A DNA stretch of 64,000 nucleotides, from assembly GCA_963846505.1 (NCBI GenBank), contig CAWJWD010000004.1, positions 1,054,001-1,118,000 of the forward strand, given 5' to 3'. The stretch comes from JACVRW01 sp963846505. GTDB lineage: Bacteria; Actinomycetota; Thermoleophilia; Solirubrobacterales; Thermoleophilaceae. The stretch's first letter is position 1. Every line of letters begins with the position of its first letter. The notes under the pieces were generated by a model. The model was given only the letters and a program-made list of their open reading frames with translations. It did not search any database and was not told where the DNA came from. The translations under genes and the position numbers were made by a program. This document shows, one piece after another, positions 35,276 through 44,497 of this stretch.

Positions 35276-36640
35276 ATGGCAGCGACGAGCGCTCGCATGC
35301 TGCGGCGCGACACCAGCCGGCGGGTGCTCGGCGGGGTCTGCGCCGGCCTCGGCCGTGCGATCGGGCTGGATCCGCTGATCCTGCGCGTCGCGTTCGTCGC
35401 GGCGGCTGTCGCCGGCGTCGGCGTCCCCGCCTACCTGATCGCCTGGGCGGTGCTGCCCGCCGACGGCGGCAGCGCCCCCGTCGTGCGGCTGCTGCGCGGC
35501 CGTGCGGCGCTCGAGGTGGCGCTCGGCGTCGGTCTGCTGGTGCTCTCGGGCATGCTCGCGATGCGCGAGCTCGGCATCTGGTTCTCGGATGCCGTCGCCT
35601 GGCCGCTCGTGCTCGTCGCCGCCGGCGGCGCGCTGCTCTGGCGTCAGCTGTTCGCCGGATCGCGGGAGGAGACGAAGGAGGGCGCGCCGGCGAGCGTCCT
35701 GCTGCAACCGAGCGAGGGCGAGGCAACGACCGCGAACGTCGAAGCGCAGGAGGTCGAAGAGGCGCGACCCACCAGCCGGGACCCCTTCACCGACCGGTCG
35801 CGGACCGCGGCGACGAGCACGTCCACGGGCGTGGGGAAGGCTGGGGCCGGCGAACGATCCGTGCCGGCGAGCGAGCGAGCGGCCGCCTACTCGCGCGTCG
35901 GCATCGGTGTCGCGCTGGTGATCGCGGCCGGGCTGATCTTCCTCCAGACCACCGGCGCGCTCAGCGCGGCGCGCGACGTGCTGCTGGCGGTGCTGGTGGT
36001 GGTGGTCGTCCTCGGCGTGATCCTCGCGCCGCTGATCCTGCGCCTGGTGCGCTCGCTGACCGAGGAGCGGGCGCGGCGGATCCGCTCCCAAGAGCGTGCC
36101 GAGGTGGCCGCGCACCTGCATGACTCGGTGCTGCAGACGCTCGCGATGGTGCAGCGGCGCGCGCACGAGCCGGCCGAGGTCGCGCAGCTCGCGCGCCGCC
36201 AGGAGCGGGAGCTGCGCGCGTGGCTGGCCGGGCGGCCCGCGCCCGGCCAGGCCGCCACGCTGAGCGCGGCGCTGGAGGCGGCCGCGAACGAGGTGGAGGA
36301 GCGGCACGGAGTTCCGGTCGAGGTCGTCACGGTCGGCGAGCGGGAGCTCGACCACGACACCGACGCCGTGGTCTCCGCCGCGCGGGAGGCGATGACGAAC
36401 GCCGCCAAGTTCGGCGGCGGCTCGACGGTCGACGTCTACGCCGAGGCCGGCGACGGCCGTCTCGCAGTGTTCGTCCGCGACCGCGGGCCGGGTTTCGACC
36501 AGGCGTCGATCCCCGCCGACCGCGGCGGCGTGCGCGAATCGATCGTCGGGCGCATGGAGCGCCACGGCGGCCGCGCGACGATCCGCAGCGACGCCGAGAC
36601 GGGCACCGAGGTCGAGCTCGTGCTGGAGTCCACCGCATGA
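35276..36640 (+). CDS. Sensor histidine kinase with N-terminal PspC domain
   Basis: The 454-residue kinase begins with a PspC domain (residues ~10-65; VLGGVCAGLGRAIGLDPLILRV). More membrane helices follow (to ~120), then an acidic linker, two further helices (~210-255), a HisKA_3 phosphoacceptor helix (HLHDSVLQTLAMVQRRA) and an HATPase domain with REAMTNAAKFGGG (N box) and VRDRGPGF (G1 box). It belongs to the NarL-coupled kinases. Together with the upstream PspC protein it would sense membrane or wall stress. It is 70 bases before its response regulator. Confidence 0.9.
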   Translation: MAATSARMLRRDTSRRVLGGVCAGLGRAIGLDPLILRVAFVAAAVAGVGVPAYLIAWAVLPADGGSAPVVRLLRGRAALEVALGVGLLVLSGMLAMRELGIWFSDAVAWPLVLVAAGGALLWRQLFAGSREETKEGAPASVLLQPSEGEATTANVEAQEVEEARPTSRDPFTDRSRTAATSTSTGVGKAGAGERSVPASERAAAYSRVGIGVALVIAAGLIFLQTTGALSAARDVLLAVLVVVVVLGVILAPLILRLVRSLTEERARRIRSQERAEVAAHLHDSVLQTLAMVQRRAHEPAEVAQLARRQERELRAWLAGRPAPGQAATLSAALEAAANEVEERHGVPVEVVTVGERELDHDTDAVVSAAREAMTNAAKFGGGSTVDVYAEAGDGRLAVFVRDRGPGFDQASIPADRGGVRESIVGRMERHGGRATIRSDAETGTEVELVLESTA

Positions 36641-36710
36641 TCGCCCTACGCGCTTCCAGGCAGCCGTCCCCGGGCACGGTCTCCTGCCGGAGCGGGCGAG
36701 GAGGAGATCG

Positions 36711-37355
36711 ATGACCGATCCGCGTGTCCTCATCGTCGACGACCACGCGCTCTTCCGCGCCGGCGTGCGCGCGGAGCTCGAGGCGCTGCTGGAGATCGCC
36801 GGCGAGGCCGGCACGGTGGAGCAGGCGCTGCAAGCGATCGCCGACGCCCGTCCCGACGTCGTGCTGCTCGACGTGCACATGCCGGACGGCGGCGGCGCGG
36901 AGGTGATCCGGCGCGCCACGGCCGCGGGCGACCCGCCGCTGTTCCTCGCGCTGTCGGTCTCCGACGCCGCCGAGGACGTGATCGCCACCATTCGCGCCGG
37001 GGCGCGCGGATACGTGACGAAGAACATCTCGGGCGAGGAGCTCGCGGACGCCGTGCGCCGGGTGCACGGCGGCGACGCCGTCTTCTCTCCGCGCCTGGCC
37101 GGCTTCGTGCTCGACGCCTTCGCCGGCGGTGCGCCGCGTCCCGCCGAGGGCGCCGATCCGGAGCTCGAGCAGCTGACCCCGCGCGAGCGCGAGGTGCTCC
37201 AGCACATCGCGCGCGGCTACATGTACAAGGAGATCGCGCTGCGGCTGGAGATCTCGCCGAAGACCGTCGAGGCGCACGTCTCCTCGGTGCTGCGCAAGCT
37301 CCAGCTCTCGACCCGGCACGAGCTCACCCGCTGGGCCGCCGAACGAAATTTGTAG
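36711..37355 (+). CDS. NarL/LuxR-type response regulator
   Basis: The 214-residue protein has a receiver domain with acidic residues DDH near position 11 and phosphoacceptor Asp in VVLLDVHMPDGGG. The conserved Thr/Ser and Lys lie in ALSVSD and GYVTKN. A GerE helix-turn-helix closes the protein (LTPREREVLQHIARGYMYKEIALRL). It is the partner of the kinase at 35276. The likely ribosome site GAGGAGATCG precedes the ATG at 36711. Confidence 0.92.
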   Translation: MTDPRVLIVDDHALFRAGVRAELEALLEIAGEAGTVEQALQAIADARPDVVLLDVHMPDGGGAEVIRRATAAGDPPLFLALSVSDAAEDVIATIRAGARGYVTKNISGEELADAVRRVHGGDAVFSPRLAGFVLDAFAGGAPRPAEGADPELEQLTPREREVLQHIARGYMYKEIALRLEISPKTVEAHVSSVLRKLQLSTRHELTRWAAERNL

Positions 37356-37433
37356 CTAGCCAACAAATCGAGTCCGTCAAGTGGCAGGGAAACCGACGAG
37401 TCGCCCTGTCCGTAATTGGGAAACCTTCAACCC

Positions 37434-38399
37434 ATGACGACTGCCACCGCCTCCACGCACGGAACCGGCATGTCCACCGTCGAGCGCATCGGCAACCTGA
37501 TCGGCGTCGTCGTGCCGTTCCTGGGGCTGTTCGCCGCGATCGTCCTGCTCTGGAACAGCGCGGTCGACTGGATCGACATCGGCATCCTCGTCGGCACCTA
37601 CCTGCTGTGCGGCTTCGGCGTCACCGTCGGCTACCACCGGCTGCTGACCCACCGGGCCTTCCAGACCTACAAGCCGATCGAGTACACGTTCGCGGTGCTG
37701 GGCTCGATGTCCGTGCAGGGCTCGGTGCTCGACTGGGTCGCAGACCACCGCAAGCACCATGCCCACACCGACGAGGAGGGCGATCCGCACTCCCCCCACG
37801 TCGGGCACGGTTCGGGCCTCCCCGGCCTCTGGCACGCGCACGTCGGCTGGCTGTTCGAGACCCACGGCCAGGCGGACTGGAAGAAGTACGCGCCGGACCT
37901 CTACGAGGACCCGGGCATGCGCCGCATCACGCGTCTGTTCCCCTGGATCGCGCTGGCCTCGGTGGCAATCCCGACCGCGCTCGGCTGGGCGCTGCACGGC
38001 TTCACCCTCAGCGGCGCGCTGCAGGGATTCGTCTGGGGCGGCCTGGTGCGGATCTTCTTCCTGCACCACATCACCTGGTCGATCAACTCCGTCTGCCACT
38101 TCTTCGGCCGCCGCCGCTTCGACGTCGAGGACCGCTCCACCAACGTCGCCTGGCTGGCGCTGCCCTCGCTCGGCGAGGCCTGGCACCACAACCACCACGC
38201 GTTCCCGCGCTCGGCCTCGCACGGCCTCGGCAAGCGCGAACTCGACGTCTCGGCCGCGTTCATCGCCGGCATGGAGAAGCTCGGCCTGGCGTGGAACGTC
38301 GTGCGAATCTCGGGCGAGCGCCAGCAGCAGAAGCTCGCCGCCCAGGCGGCGTCCGGGGAGCGGGAGCCCCGGTCGCCGGTTGTCAGCGGCGTGCGCTGA
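37434..38399 (+). CDS. Acyl-CoA/fatty acid desaturase (delta-9 type)
   Basis: The 321-residue membrane di-iron enzyme has the three histidine boxes HRLLTH, HRKHH and HNHH, plus further His (FFLHHITWSINSVCHFFG). It would put a double bond into fatty acyl chains with oxygen and electrons from a ferredoxin or similar donor. Four membrane helices are visible. The ATG at 37434 starts before a short Thr-rich leader. The gene follows the response regulator by 78 bases and might respond to the same membrane-stress system, though no shared site is seen. Confidence 0.92.
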   Translation: MTTATASTHGTGMSTVERIGNLIGVVVPFLGLFAAIVLLWNSAVDWIDIGILVGTYLLCGFGVTVGYHRLLTHRAFQTYKPIEYTFAVLGSMSVQGSVLDWVADHRKHHAHTDEEGDPHSPHVGHGSGLPGLWHAHVGWLFETHGQADWKKYAPDLYEDPGMRRITRLFPWIALASVAIPTALGWALHGFTLSGALQGFVWGGLVRIFFLHHITWSINSVCHFFGRRRFDVEDRSTNVAWLALPSLGEAWHHNHHAFPRSASHGLGKRELDVSAAFIAGMEKLGLAWNVVRISGERQQQKLAAQAASGEREPRSPVVSGVR

Positions 38400-38406
38400 G
38401 CGCCGC

Positions 38407-38881
38407 TCAGTAGCGCTCACTGAGCGCGCGCTGCATCTCGCGCTTCTGCTCGCGGTCCTTGATCGAGTGGCGCTTGTCGAACATGTCCTTGCCGCGCGCG
38501 AGGGCGAGTTCGACCTTGGCCTTCGACCCCTTGAAGTAGACGCGCGTCGGCACCAGCGTCAGCCCCTTCTCGGCCGATCTGGCCGATCAGGCGCTCGATC
38601 TCCTTGCGGTGCAGCAGCAGCTTGCGCGGCCGCTCGGGCTCGTGGTTCTCGCGGGCGGCCGGCTTGTATGGGGCGACGTGCATGTTGCGCAGCCAGACCT
38701 CGCCGTCGCGCACCTCGGCGTAGGCGTCCTTGAGCTGAACTCCGCCCTCGCGCAGCGACTTGACCTCCGAGCCCTGCAGCACGATGCCGCACTCGTAGCG
38801 ATCGAGCAGGTTGAAGCGAAAGCTCGCCTGCCGGTTGGTCGCGACGTCGCCGGGTGCCGCCTTGCGCTTCTTCTTGGCCAT
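38407..38881 (-). CDS. smpB: SmpB, tmRNA-binding protein (frameshifted)
   Basis: The protein of about 157 residues has the SmpB pattern: NRQASFRFNLLDRYECGIVLQGSEVKSLR at the start, then VWLRNMHVAPYKPA, and a C-terminal basic tail KDMFDKRHSIKDREQKRE. It binds tmRNA and delivers it to stalled ribosomes. An extra g near 38576 breaks the frame; removing it restores IGQIAEKGLTLVPTRVYFKGS. The ATG at 38881 lies four bases after the end of rnr, so the two are cotranscribed. Confidence 0.9.
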
Positions 38882-38885
38882 GGCG

Positions 38886-40641
38886 CTACGAGTATGCACC
38901 CACGGGCGTGAGATCGACTCTGCCGCGCGGCGCCTCGACGCGCTCGACCAGCACGCCCACCGGATCCCCGAGCCGCAACCGGCGCTCCGAGCCCTCGGCG
39001 ACCAGCGCCGTGCGGAACTCGTTCAGCGTCCACCAGTCGCGCAGACGACGGCTGGGCAGGAAGCCCTCGAAGCCCTCCTCGCCGAAGCGCACGAAGGCGC
39101 CCTTCTCGACCAGGCCGACGACCTCGCCCTCGAACACCGGCGGCACGGCCGGATCGGTGTCGGCGAGCCGGCGCTCCAGCAGGAAGGCGCGACAGACGTC
39201 GTCGGCCGAGCGCTCGACGCGCATCGCCTCGCGCTCGCGCTCAGAGCACCAGACGCCGGCGTCCGGAAGCTCGTGCGGCGGCGTGGCGCCGCTGTCGATC
39301 CCGAGTCCCTCCAGCAGCGCGCGGTGGGCGATCACGTCCGGATAGCGGCGGATCGGCGAGGTGAAGTGAAGGTAGCGCGGGCTCGCGAGGCCGGCGTGAC
39401 CGAGATTGCGCGGGCTGTAGTAGGCCTGCTTGAGCGCACGCAGCACGAGCGTGCCGATCGCGCTGCGCCCCTTCGCCTCGCGCGCGATGATGCGCGAAGC
39501 CTCGGCGGCCACGTCGGCGGCCTGCTGCGGGGTCATGTGGTCGGGCAGCGGCGGCGTGGGGACGTCGAGGCTGGCCAGCTGCTCGACCATGAACGCGACC
39601 GCGCTCGGGTCCGGACGCTCGTGCACGCGGTAGAGCGTCGGCCGCTTGGCGTCCGCCAGGTAGCCGGCCACCTGCTCGTTGGCGAGGATCATCAGCTGCT
39701 CGATCAGCCGGTGCGACTCCGTCTGCAGCCTCCATCCGCACTCCGCTGACGTGGCCCTCGGCGTCGAACTCGAACACCGGCTCGGGCGCGCCGAGCTCGA
39801 GCGAGTCACGGCGCGCCGCCAGCGCGGTGGCGACTGCCCGCACGGCCTCGAGCGGCGCCGCCCAGGGCTCTTCGGCACGCTCGGTCCCGGCGAAGATCGC
39901 GTCCACCTGGCGGTAGCTGAGGCGCACGTCGCTGCGCACGCGCGAGCGGTGGAAGGCGACGCTGACCACGTCGGCCCCGTCGAGCAGCAGCTCGACCGTG
40001 ACGGCCAGCTTCTGCTCGCCGGGCCGCAGCGAGCAGGCCTGGTTGGAGAGCACCTCGGGCAGCATCGGCTCGACCGCGCCGGGCACGTAGACGCTGGTCG
40101 CGCGCCGCTGGGCCTCGACGTCGAGCGTGCTGCCGGGTCGCATGTAGGCGGTCACGTCGGCGATGTGCACCCAGACGCGTACGCGGTCGCCCTCGCGTGC
40201 GGCCGAGATCGCGTCGTCGAAGTCCTGCGCGTCGTCGGGGTCGATCGTGAAGGTCGGCAGCGCTGCGAGATCGACGCGCGCGTCCTCCGCGTACGGCTCG
40301 AGCGTCGACGCCTCGGCGTCGCGCACCGCCGAACGGGCGTAGGCGCGATGCAGGCCGCGGTCGAGCATCAGCCCCTCGAGCACGTCGCGAGCGACGTCGG
40401 GGCGGCCGAGCCGGCGCACCACGCGCGCCCCGCGCTTGCCCGCTCCGACCAGGACGAGGTCACCGGGATCGGCGCCCTTGGGCTCGACGGCGGGACGCGG
40501 CCCGCTGCCGAAGATCGGCTCGGCGACCAGGAAGCGGCCCTGCTTCTCGAGCACGGCCACGAGTGGCTTGTCGGGACGACCGCCCCTGGTGCCGCCCCCG
40601 CGCCCGCGGGGATGCCGGCCATGAGGCAGCGCCCGGCTCAT
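38886..40641 (-). CDS. rnr: Ribonuclease R/II family (frameshifted)
   Basis: The protein of about 585 residues has the RNB catalytic core with DPDDAQDFDDAIS (metal-binding aspartates), HIADVTAYMRPGS and YLHFTSPIRRYPDVIAHR. A C-terminal S1 domain is visible (FEGEVVGLVEKGAFVRFGEE). It is shorter than E. coli RNase R and lacks a clear helical N-terminal extension. One indel near 39733 divides the gene. It lies directly upstream of smpB; RNase R degrades faulty mRNA in trans-translation, so the pairing is functional. Cold-shock-type domains at the N terminus are short or degraded. Confidence 0.88.
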
Positions 40642-40687
40642 GCTCGGGCGCCGGCGAGTCGCGACGACGCGGCCGCGGCGGTCGATT

Positions 40688-41863
40688 TCACCGGGTCTGC
40701 TTCAAGAGCGTGTCGAGCGCGACCGGCAGCGCCTCGTCGCGTCTGGTCTTGGGATCGTCCTTGGCCCGCACCTGGGGCTTGATGCCCTTCTTGGTGATCG
40801 TCTCACCACCCGGCAGGTAGTAGTTGGCGACGGTCAGGTCGAGGATGCCGCCGTTGGAGAGCTGCTCGACCTCCTGCACGAGGCCCTTGCCGAACGTGTT
40901 GACCCCGACCACGGTCGCGCGATGGCGGTCGCGCAGCGCCCCGGTGACGATCTCGGAGGCGCTGGCGCTGCCCCCGTCCACGAGCACCACGACCGGGATC
41001 TTCTCGTCGATCGCGTCGCCCTGCGCGGTCTGGGTGCGCTCGGGCCGCGAGCGACCGCGAACCGAGACGATCTTGCCGTCCTCGATGAAGATGCTGGACA
41101 CGAGCACGCCCTCGGTCAGCAGGCCGCCCGGGTTGCCGCGCAGGTCGAGCACGATCCCCTGCGCGCCCTGCTTCAACAGCTTGTCGATCTCCGCGCGCAG
41201 CGCGCCGTGCGCTCCGGCGCTGAAGCTGGCCAGCCGCACGACGGCGATCTTCTTGCCGTCGCGCTCGACGATCCTGCCGACGACGGGCGGCACCTTCACG
41301 CGCTTGCGGGTGAGCGTCAGCGTGCGCGCCTTCTTGCTGCTCGGCTTGCTGACCTCGAGCTTGACCGTCGTGCCCGGCTCGCCCTTGATGCGGGCGGTCG
41401 CGAGGTCGCTGGCCACGCCCGCGATCGAGCGACCGTCGACGGCGGTGATCAGGTCGCCGCGGGCGATGCCGGCCCGCTTGGCCGGGGAGCCGTCGAACAC
41501 GTCCAGCACCTTCAGACCGCGCGCGTCCTGCTCGACGGTCATGCCCACCCCGCTGAAGGCTCCCGACACCGCGTCCTGGAACTCGGTCGCCTCGTTCGGG
41601 GAGATGTAGTGCGAGTAGGGGTCGTCGAGCGAGCTGACGATGCCCTTCAACGACGCGTCCTCGAGCTTCTTCTCGTCGACCGGCTTGTAGAAGTTGTCCT
41701 GGACCTGGTCGAGCAGCTCGGCGCGCAGCGCACGGTCGTCGTCGACGAGCGCGTCGCGAATCGGCTGGGGCAGGTCCTCGGGGTGCCCGCCCAGGTAGAT
41801 CCCGACGCCCATGGCAAGCACGGCGCAGAGGAAGGCGATCAGTGCGGAGCGAGCGGAATGCAC
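40688..41863 (-). CDS. C-terminal processing peptidase (S41 family)
   Basis: The 391-residue protein has an N-terminal membrane anchor (residues ~7-26), a PDZ domain (~100-180; VGMTVEQDARGLKVLDVFDGSPA) and an S41 catalytic domain. The catalytic Ser lies in VDGGSASASEIV and the Lys in NTFGKGLVQE. It is a CtpA-type protease outside the membrane that trims protein tails. It lies between ftsX and rnr; in some bacteria Ctp proteases are linked to wall-hydrolase control through FtsEX. Confidence 0.92.
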   Translation of the reverse strand: MHSARSALIAFLCAVLAMGVGIYLGGHPEDLPQPIRDALVDDDRALRAELLDQVQDNFYKPVDEKKLEDASLKGIVSSLDDPYSHYISPNEATEFQDAVSGAFSGVGMTVEQDARGLKVLDVFDGSPAKRAGIARGDLITAVDGRSIAGVASDLATARIKGEPGTTVKLEVSKPSSKKARTLTLTRKRVKVPPVVGRIVERDGKKIAVVRLASFSAGAHGALRAEIDKLLKQGAQGIVLDLRGNPGGLLTEGVLVSSIFIEDGKIVSVRGRSRPERTQTAQGDAIDEKIPVVVLVDGGSASASEIVTGALRDRHRATVVGVNTFGKGLVQEVEQLSNGGILDLTVANYYLPGGETITKKGIKPQVRAKDDPKTRRDEALPVALDTLLKQTR

Positions 41864-41909
41864 GGTCCGTGAGGGTAGAGACGGCCTTGTATCCGGTAGC
41901 TAAACGCGA

Positions 41910-42797
41910 CTAGACGCGCAGGAAGCGTCGCAGCGTGATGCCGCTGCCGAGCGCGGAGACGGTGACGCAGGCCACCATCAGTACGACCAGCAGCAGCCCG
42001 AAGTTGATCGTGTCCGGCGCCGTGAGCAGGTCCCAGCGGTCCGAGAGCGGGTCGATCAGGGTCTCCTTGGCGATCGTGAGCAGCAGCGCGGCCAGCAGGC
42101 CGGCGAGGAAGCCGACGATCACGCCCTCGATCACGAACGGCCAGCGGATGAACCAGTTCGTCGCGCCCACGAGCTTCATCACCTCGACCTCGCGCCGGCG
42201 GGCGAAGATCGAGAGCCGGATCGTGTTGGCGATCAACGCCACCGAGGCGAACAGCAGCAGCACCGTCAGGCCGCCGGTGAGGATCTTGACCAGGCCGGTC
42301 GCCGACAGGATGCGGTCGGACTGGTCCTTGCGGTTGCGGACCTCCTCGATCGCAGCCAGCTGCGGCGTGCCCCCCGGCGCCAGGCGATCGACGATCGACT
42401 GCAGCTCGTCGGGATCCTCGGGCGTGACGCGAAACGACGCGGGCAACGGGTTCGAGCCGAGCAGCTCCGTGCTCTTGAAGATGCCCGGCGTCTTCTCCTT
42501 GGCCGTCGCGAGCGCGTCCGCCTTGGAGATGTACTCGACCTGCTTGACGTTGCTCGTGCGCTCGAGCGCGGCGCGCAGCTCGGCGCGCTCGGTCGGCGTC
42601 GCCGACTCCTTGACGTAGACGTCGGCCACCACGCGGCTGCGGACCTCGTTGGCGGTGTCGGTCGTCGCCTGGACGATCGGGATGAACACGCCCAGCATGA
42701 GCGCGGTCAGCAGCACCGTCAGCAGCGCGGCGAGCGCCGGCGCCGAGCTGCGGCGCAGCCCGCGCAGCGCCTCCTGGACGAAGAAGCCGGCTTGCAT
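41910..42797 (-). CDS. ftsX: Cell division protein FtsX
   Basis: The 295-residue membrane protein has one N-terminal helix, an extracytoplasmic domain (~45-165), and three C-terminal helices forming the FtsX/MacB permease core (NTIRLSIFARRREVEVMKLVGATNWFIRWPFVIEG, in parts). Its ATG overlaps the stop of ftsE (TGATG). With FtsE it forms an ABC-type complex that activates peptidoglycan hydrolases at the division site. Confidence 0.93.
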   Translation of the reverse strand: MQAGFFVQEALRGLRRSSAPALAALLTVLLTALMLGVFIPIVQATTDTANEVRSRVVADVYVKESATPTERAELRAALERTSNVKQVEYISKADALATAKEKTPGIFKSTELLGSNPLPASFRVTPEDPDELQSIVDRLAPGGTPQLAAIEEVRNRKDQSDRILSATGLVKILTGGLTVLLLFASVALIANTIRLSIFARRREVEVMKLVGATNWFIRWPFVIEGVIVGFLAGLLAALLLTIAKETLIDPLSDRWDLLTAPDTINFGLLLVVLMVACVTVSALGSGITLRRFLRV

Positions 42798-43621
42798 CAG
42801 TTCGGATGACCCTCGTCCCCGACGCCGAGCTCTCCGCGCAGGCGGATCGCGAACTCGGTCGTGGACTCGTCGGGCCGGTAGAGCCCGGAGCGCTCGTCGC
42901 GGATGATGCGCCCCTCGCGCAACTCGATCACGCGCCGGCGCATCTTGTCGACCATCTCCTTGTCGTGGGTGGCGACCACGACGGTCGTGCCGGTGCGGTT
43001 GATGCGGTAGATCAGCTGCATGATCCCGATCGAGGTCTCGGGATCGAGGTTGCCGGTGGGCTCGTCGCAGAGCAGCAGCGGCGGGTGGTTGACGAACGCA
43101 CGCGCGATCGAGACGCGCTGCTGCTCGCCGCCCGAGAGCTCGTCGGGGTAGTTGTGCAGCTTGGTCGAGAGCCCCACCAGGCGCAGGATGTCCGGCACCT
43201 TGCGCCGGATCTCCGCGCGCGTCTCGCCGATCACCTGCAGCGAGTAGGCGACGTTGTCGTAGACGGTCCGGTTCGGCAGCAGCTTGTAGTCCTGGAAGAC
43301 GACGCCGAGGTTGCGGCGCAGGTACGGCACGCGGTCGCGCGGCATGTCCCCCAGCGTGCGCCCCGCGATCAGGATCTCGCCCTGGTTGGGCTCGAGCTCC
43401 TTCTGCAGCAGCCGGATGCAGGTCGACTTGCCGCAGCCGGTCGGGCCGACGAGAAAGACGAACTCGCCGCGGCCGATGCGCATCGACGCCTGCTGGACGG
43501 CCACCGAGCCGCCCTCGTAGACCTTGGTCACGTCACGGAACTCCACGACCGGCGTGCCCGAGTCGGGCGCCTCGGCGCGCGGCCGGGGGGCCCGGGGCTG
43601 AATCCTCGTCGTCGTCGCCAT
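42797..43621 (-). CDS. ftsE: Cell division ATP-binding protein FtsE
   Basis: The protein of about 274 residues has Walker A GPTGCGKST, signature LSGGEQQRVSIARAF and Walker B LLLCDEPTGNLD. The Cys in the Walker A and the PYLRRNLGVVFQDYKLL Q-loop segment are typical of FtsE. A short disordered leader (residues 1-22) and a C-terminal tail of about 30 residues extend the usual length of 225-230. The ATG at 43621 is chosen; a longer frame exists upstream. prfB, its usual neighbour in actinobacteria, is not here. Confidence 0.93.
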   Translation of the reverse strand: MATTTRIQPRAPRPRAEAPDSGTPVVEFRDVTKVYEGGSVAVQQASMRIGRGEFVFLVGPTGCGKSTCIRLLQKELEPNQGEILIAGRTLGDMPRDRVPYLRRNLGVVFQDYKLLPNRTVYDNVAYSLQVIGETRAEIRRKVPDILRLVGLSTKLHNYPDELSGGEQQRVSIARAFVNHPPLLLCDEPTGNLDPETSIGIMQLIYRINRTGTTVVVATHDKEMVDKMRRRVIELREGRIIRDERSGLYRPDESTTEFAIRLRGELGVGDEGHPN

Positions 43622-43681
43622 GCGGCCGCCATTGATAGCGGAATGCCCTGCACACGGCGAGATCTGCAAGCGCGCTTGCGC

Positions 43682-44422
43682 TCAGCGAGCGTGCGTCACG
43701 CGCCAGCGCGTGAAGAGATCGCCGTCGCCCGTCGCGACCGACGCCAGCTCCAGCTCGGCCGGTTCGACGAGCTCGCGGCCGGCGACGATCGTCAGCGCGG
43801 CCTCGCCGGCGATCAGCTTCGGGTTGAGCGTCAGCCACAGCTCGTCGACGCAGCCGGCGGCGAGCAGGTGCGCGTTCAGCGTCGGGCCGCCCTCGCAGAG
43901 CAGCGAGCGGATGCCGTAGTCGGCTCGCAGGCGCGCGAGCGCGAGCTGCAGGTCGGTGCCGGTGCGCAAATACTCGACCGTCGCAGGGACCGGCGGCAGC
44001 TCCTCGTCGGACGCGGTCACGATCACGACCCGCTGCTCGGGGGCCTGCAGCAGCGGCAGGTCGGGCGGCAGGTCGAGCCGCGCGCTGACCACGACGGCGA
44101 GCGGGTCGGGCGTCAGTCCCTCGCGTTCGCGCTTGGCGCGCAGCTCGTCGCTCTTGGTCATCGGGCCGTAGCGCTCTGCGCGCACCGTGCCGGCACCGAC
44201 CATGATCGCCTCGGCCTGGGTGCGCAGCTGATGGAAGAGCTGGCGGTCGGTCTCGGTCGAGAGGCCCTTGGTGCGCCAGTCGAGCGTCGCCTTGCCGTCG
44301 AGCGAGGAGACCATGTTCAGGCCGACGTGGGGCCGATCCGCCGGAGCGCGATCGCCGAGCCTCAGCCCGGAGGCGAGCTCGTCCGGCGAGGTCGCGCGGC
44401 GCTCGGGATAGAGCAGGTCCAC
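43682..44422 (-). CDS. RibD C-terminal-type reductase
   Basis: The 246-residue protein has the dihydrofolate-reductase-like fold of the RibD C-terminal domain: VGLNMVSSLDGKATLDWRTKGLS, AIMVGAGTVRAERYGPM and GIRSLLCEGGPTLNAHLL. It is NADPH-dependent and may reduce a pyrimidine intermediate of riboflavin synthesis or a related substrate. The GTG at 44422 starts the family core. It stands alone, without a deaminase domain or other rib genes. Confidence 0.85.
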   Translation of the reverse strand: MDLLYPERRATSPDELASGLRLGDRAPADRPHVGLNMVSSLDGKATLDWRTKGLSTETDRQLFHQLRTQAEAIMVGAGTVRAERYGPMTKSDELRAKREREGLTPDPLAVVVSARLDLPPDLPLLQAPEQRVVIVTASDEELPPVPATVEYLRTGTDLQLALARLRADYGIRSLLCEGGPTLNAHLLAAGCVDELWLTLNPKLIAGEAALTIVAGRELVEPAELELASVATGDGDLFTRWRVTHAR

Positions 44423-44497
44423 GGCACGGCAGCCTAGTCGGCCACGGCGAGTCGCGGCTCGCTTGAGCGGCAGCCGGAAGCGTCCGATGGACCGGGC

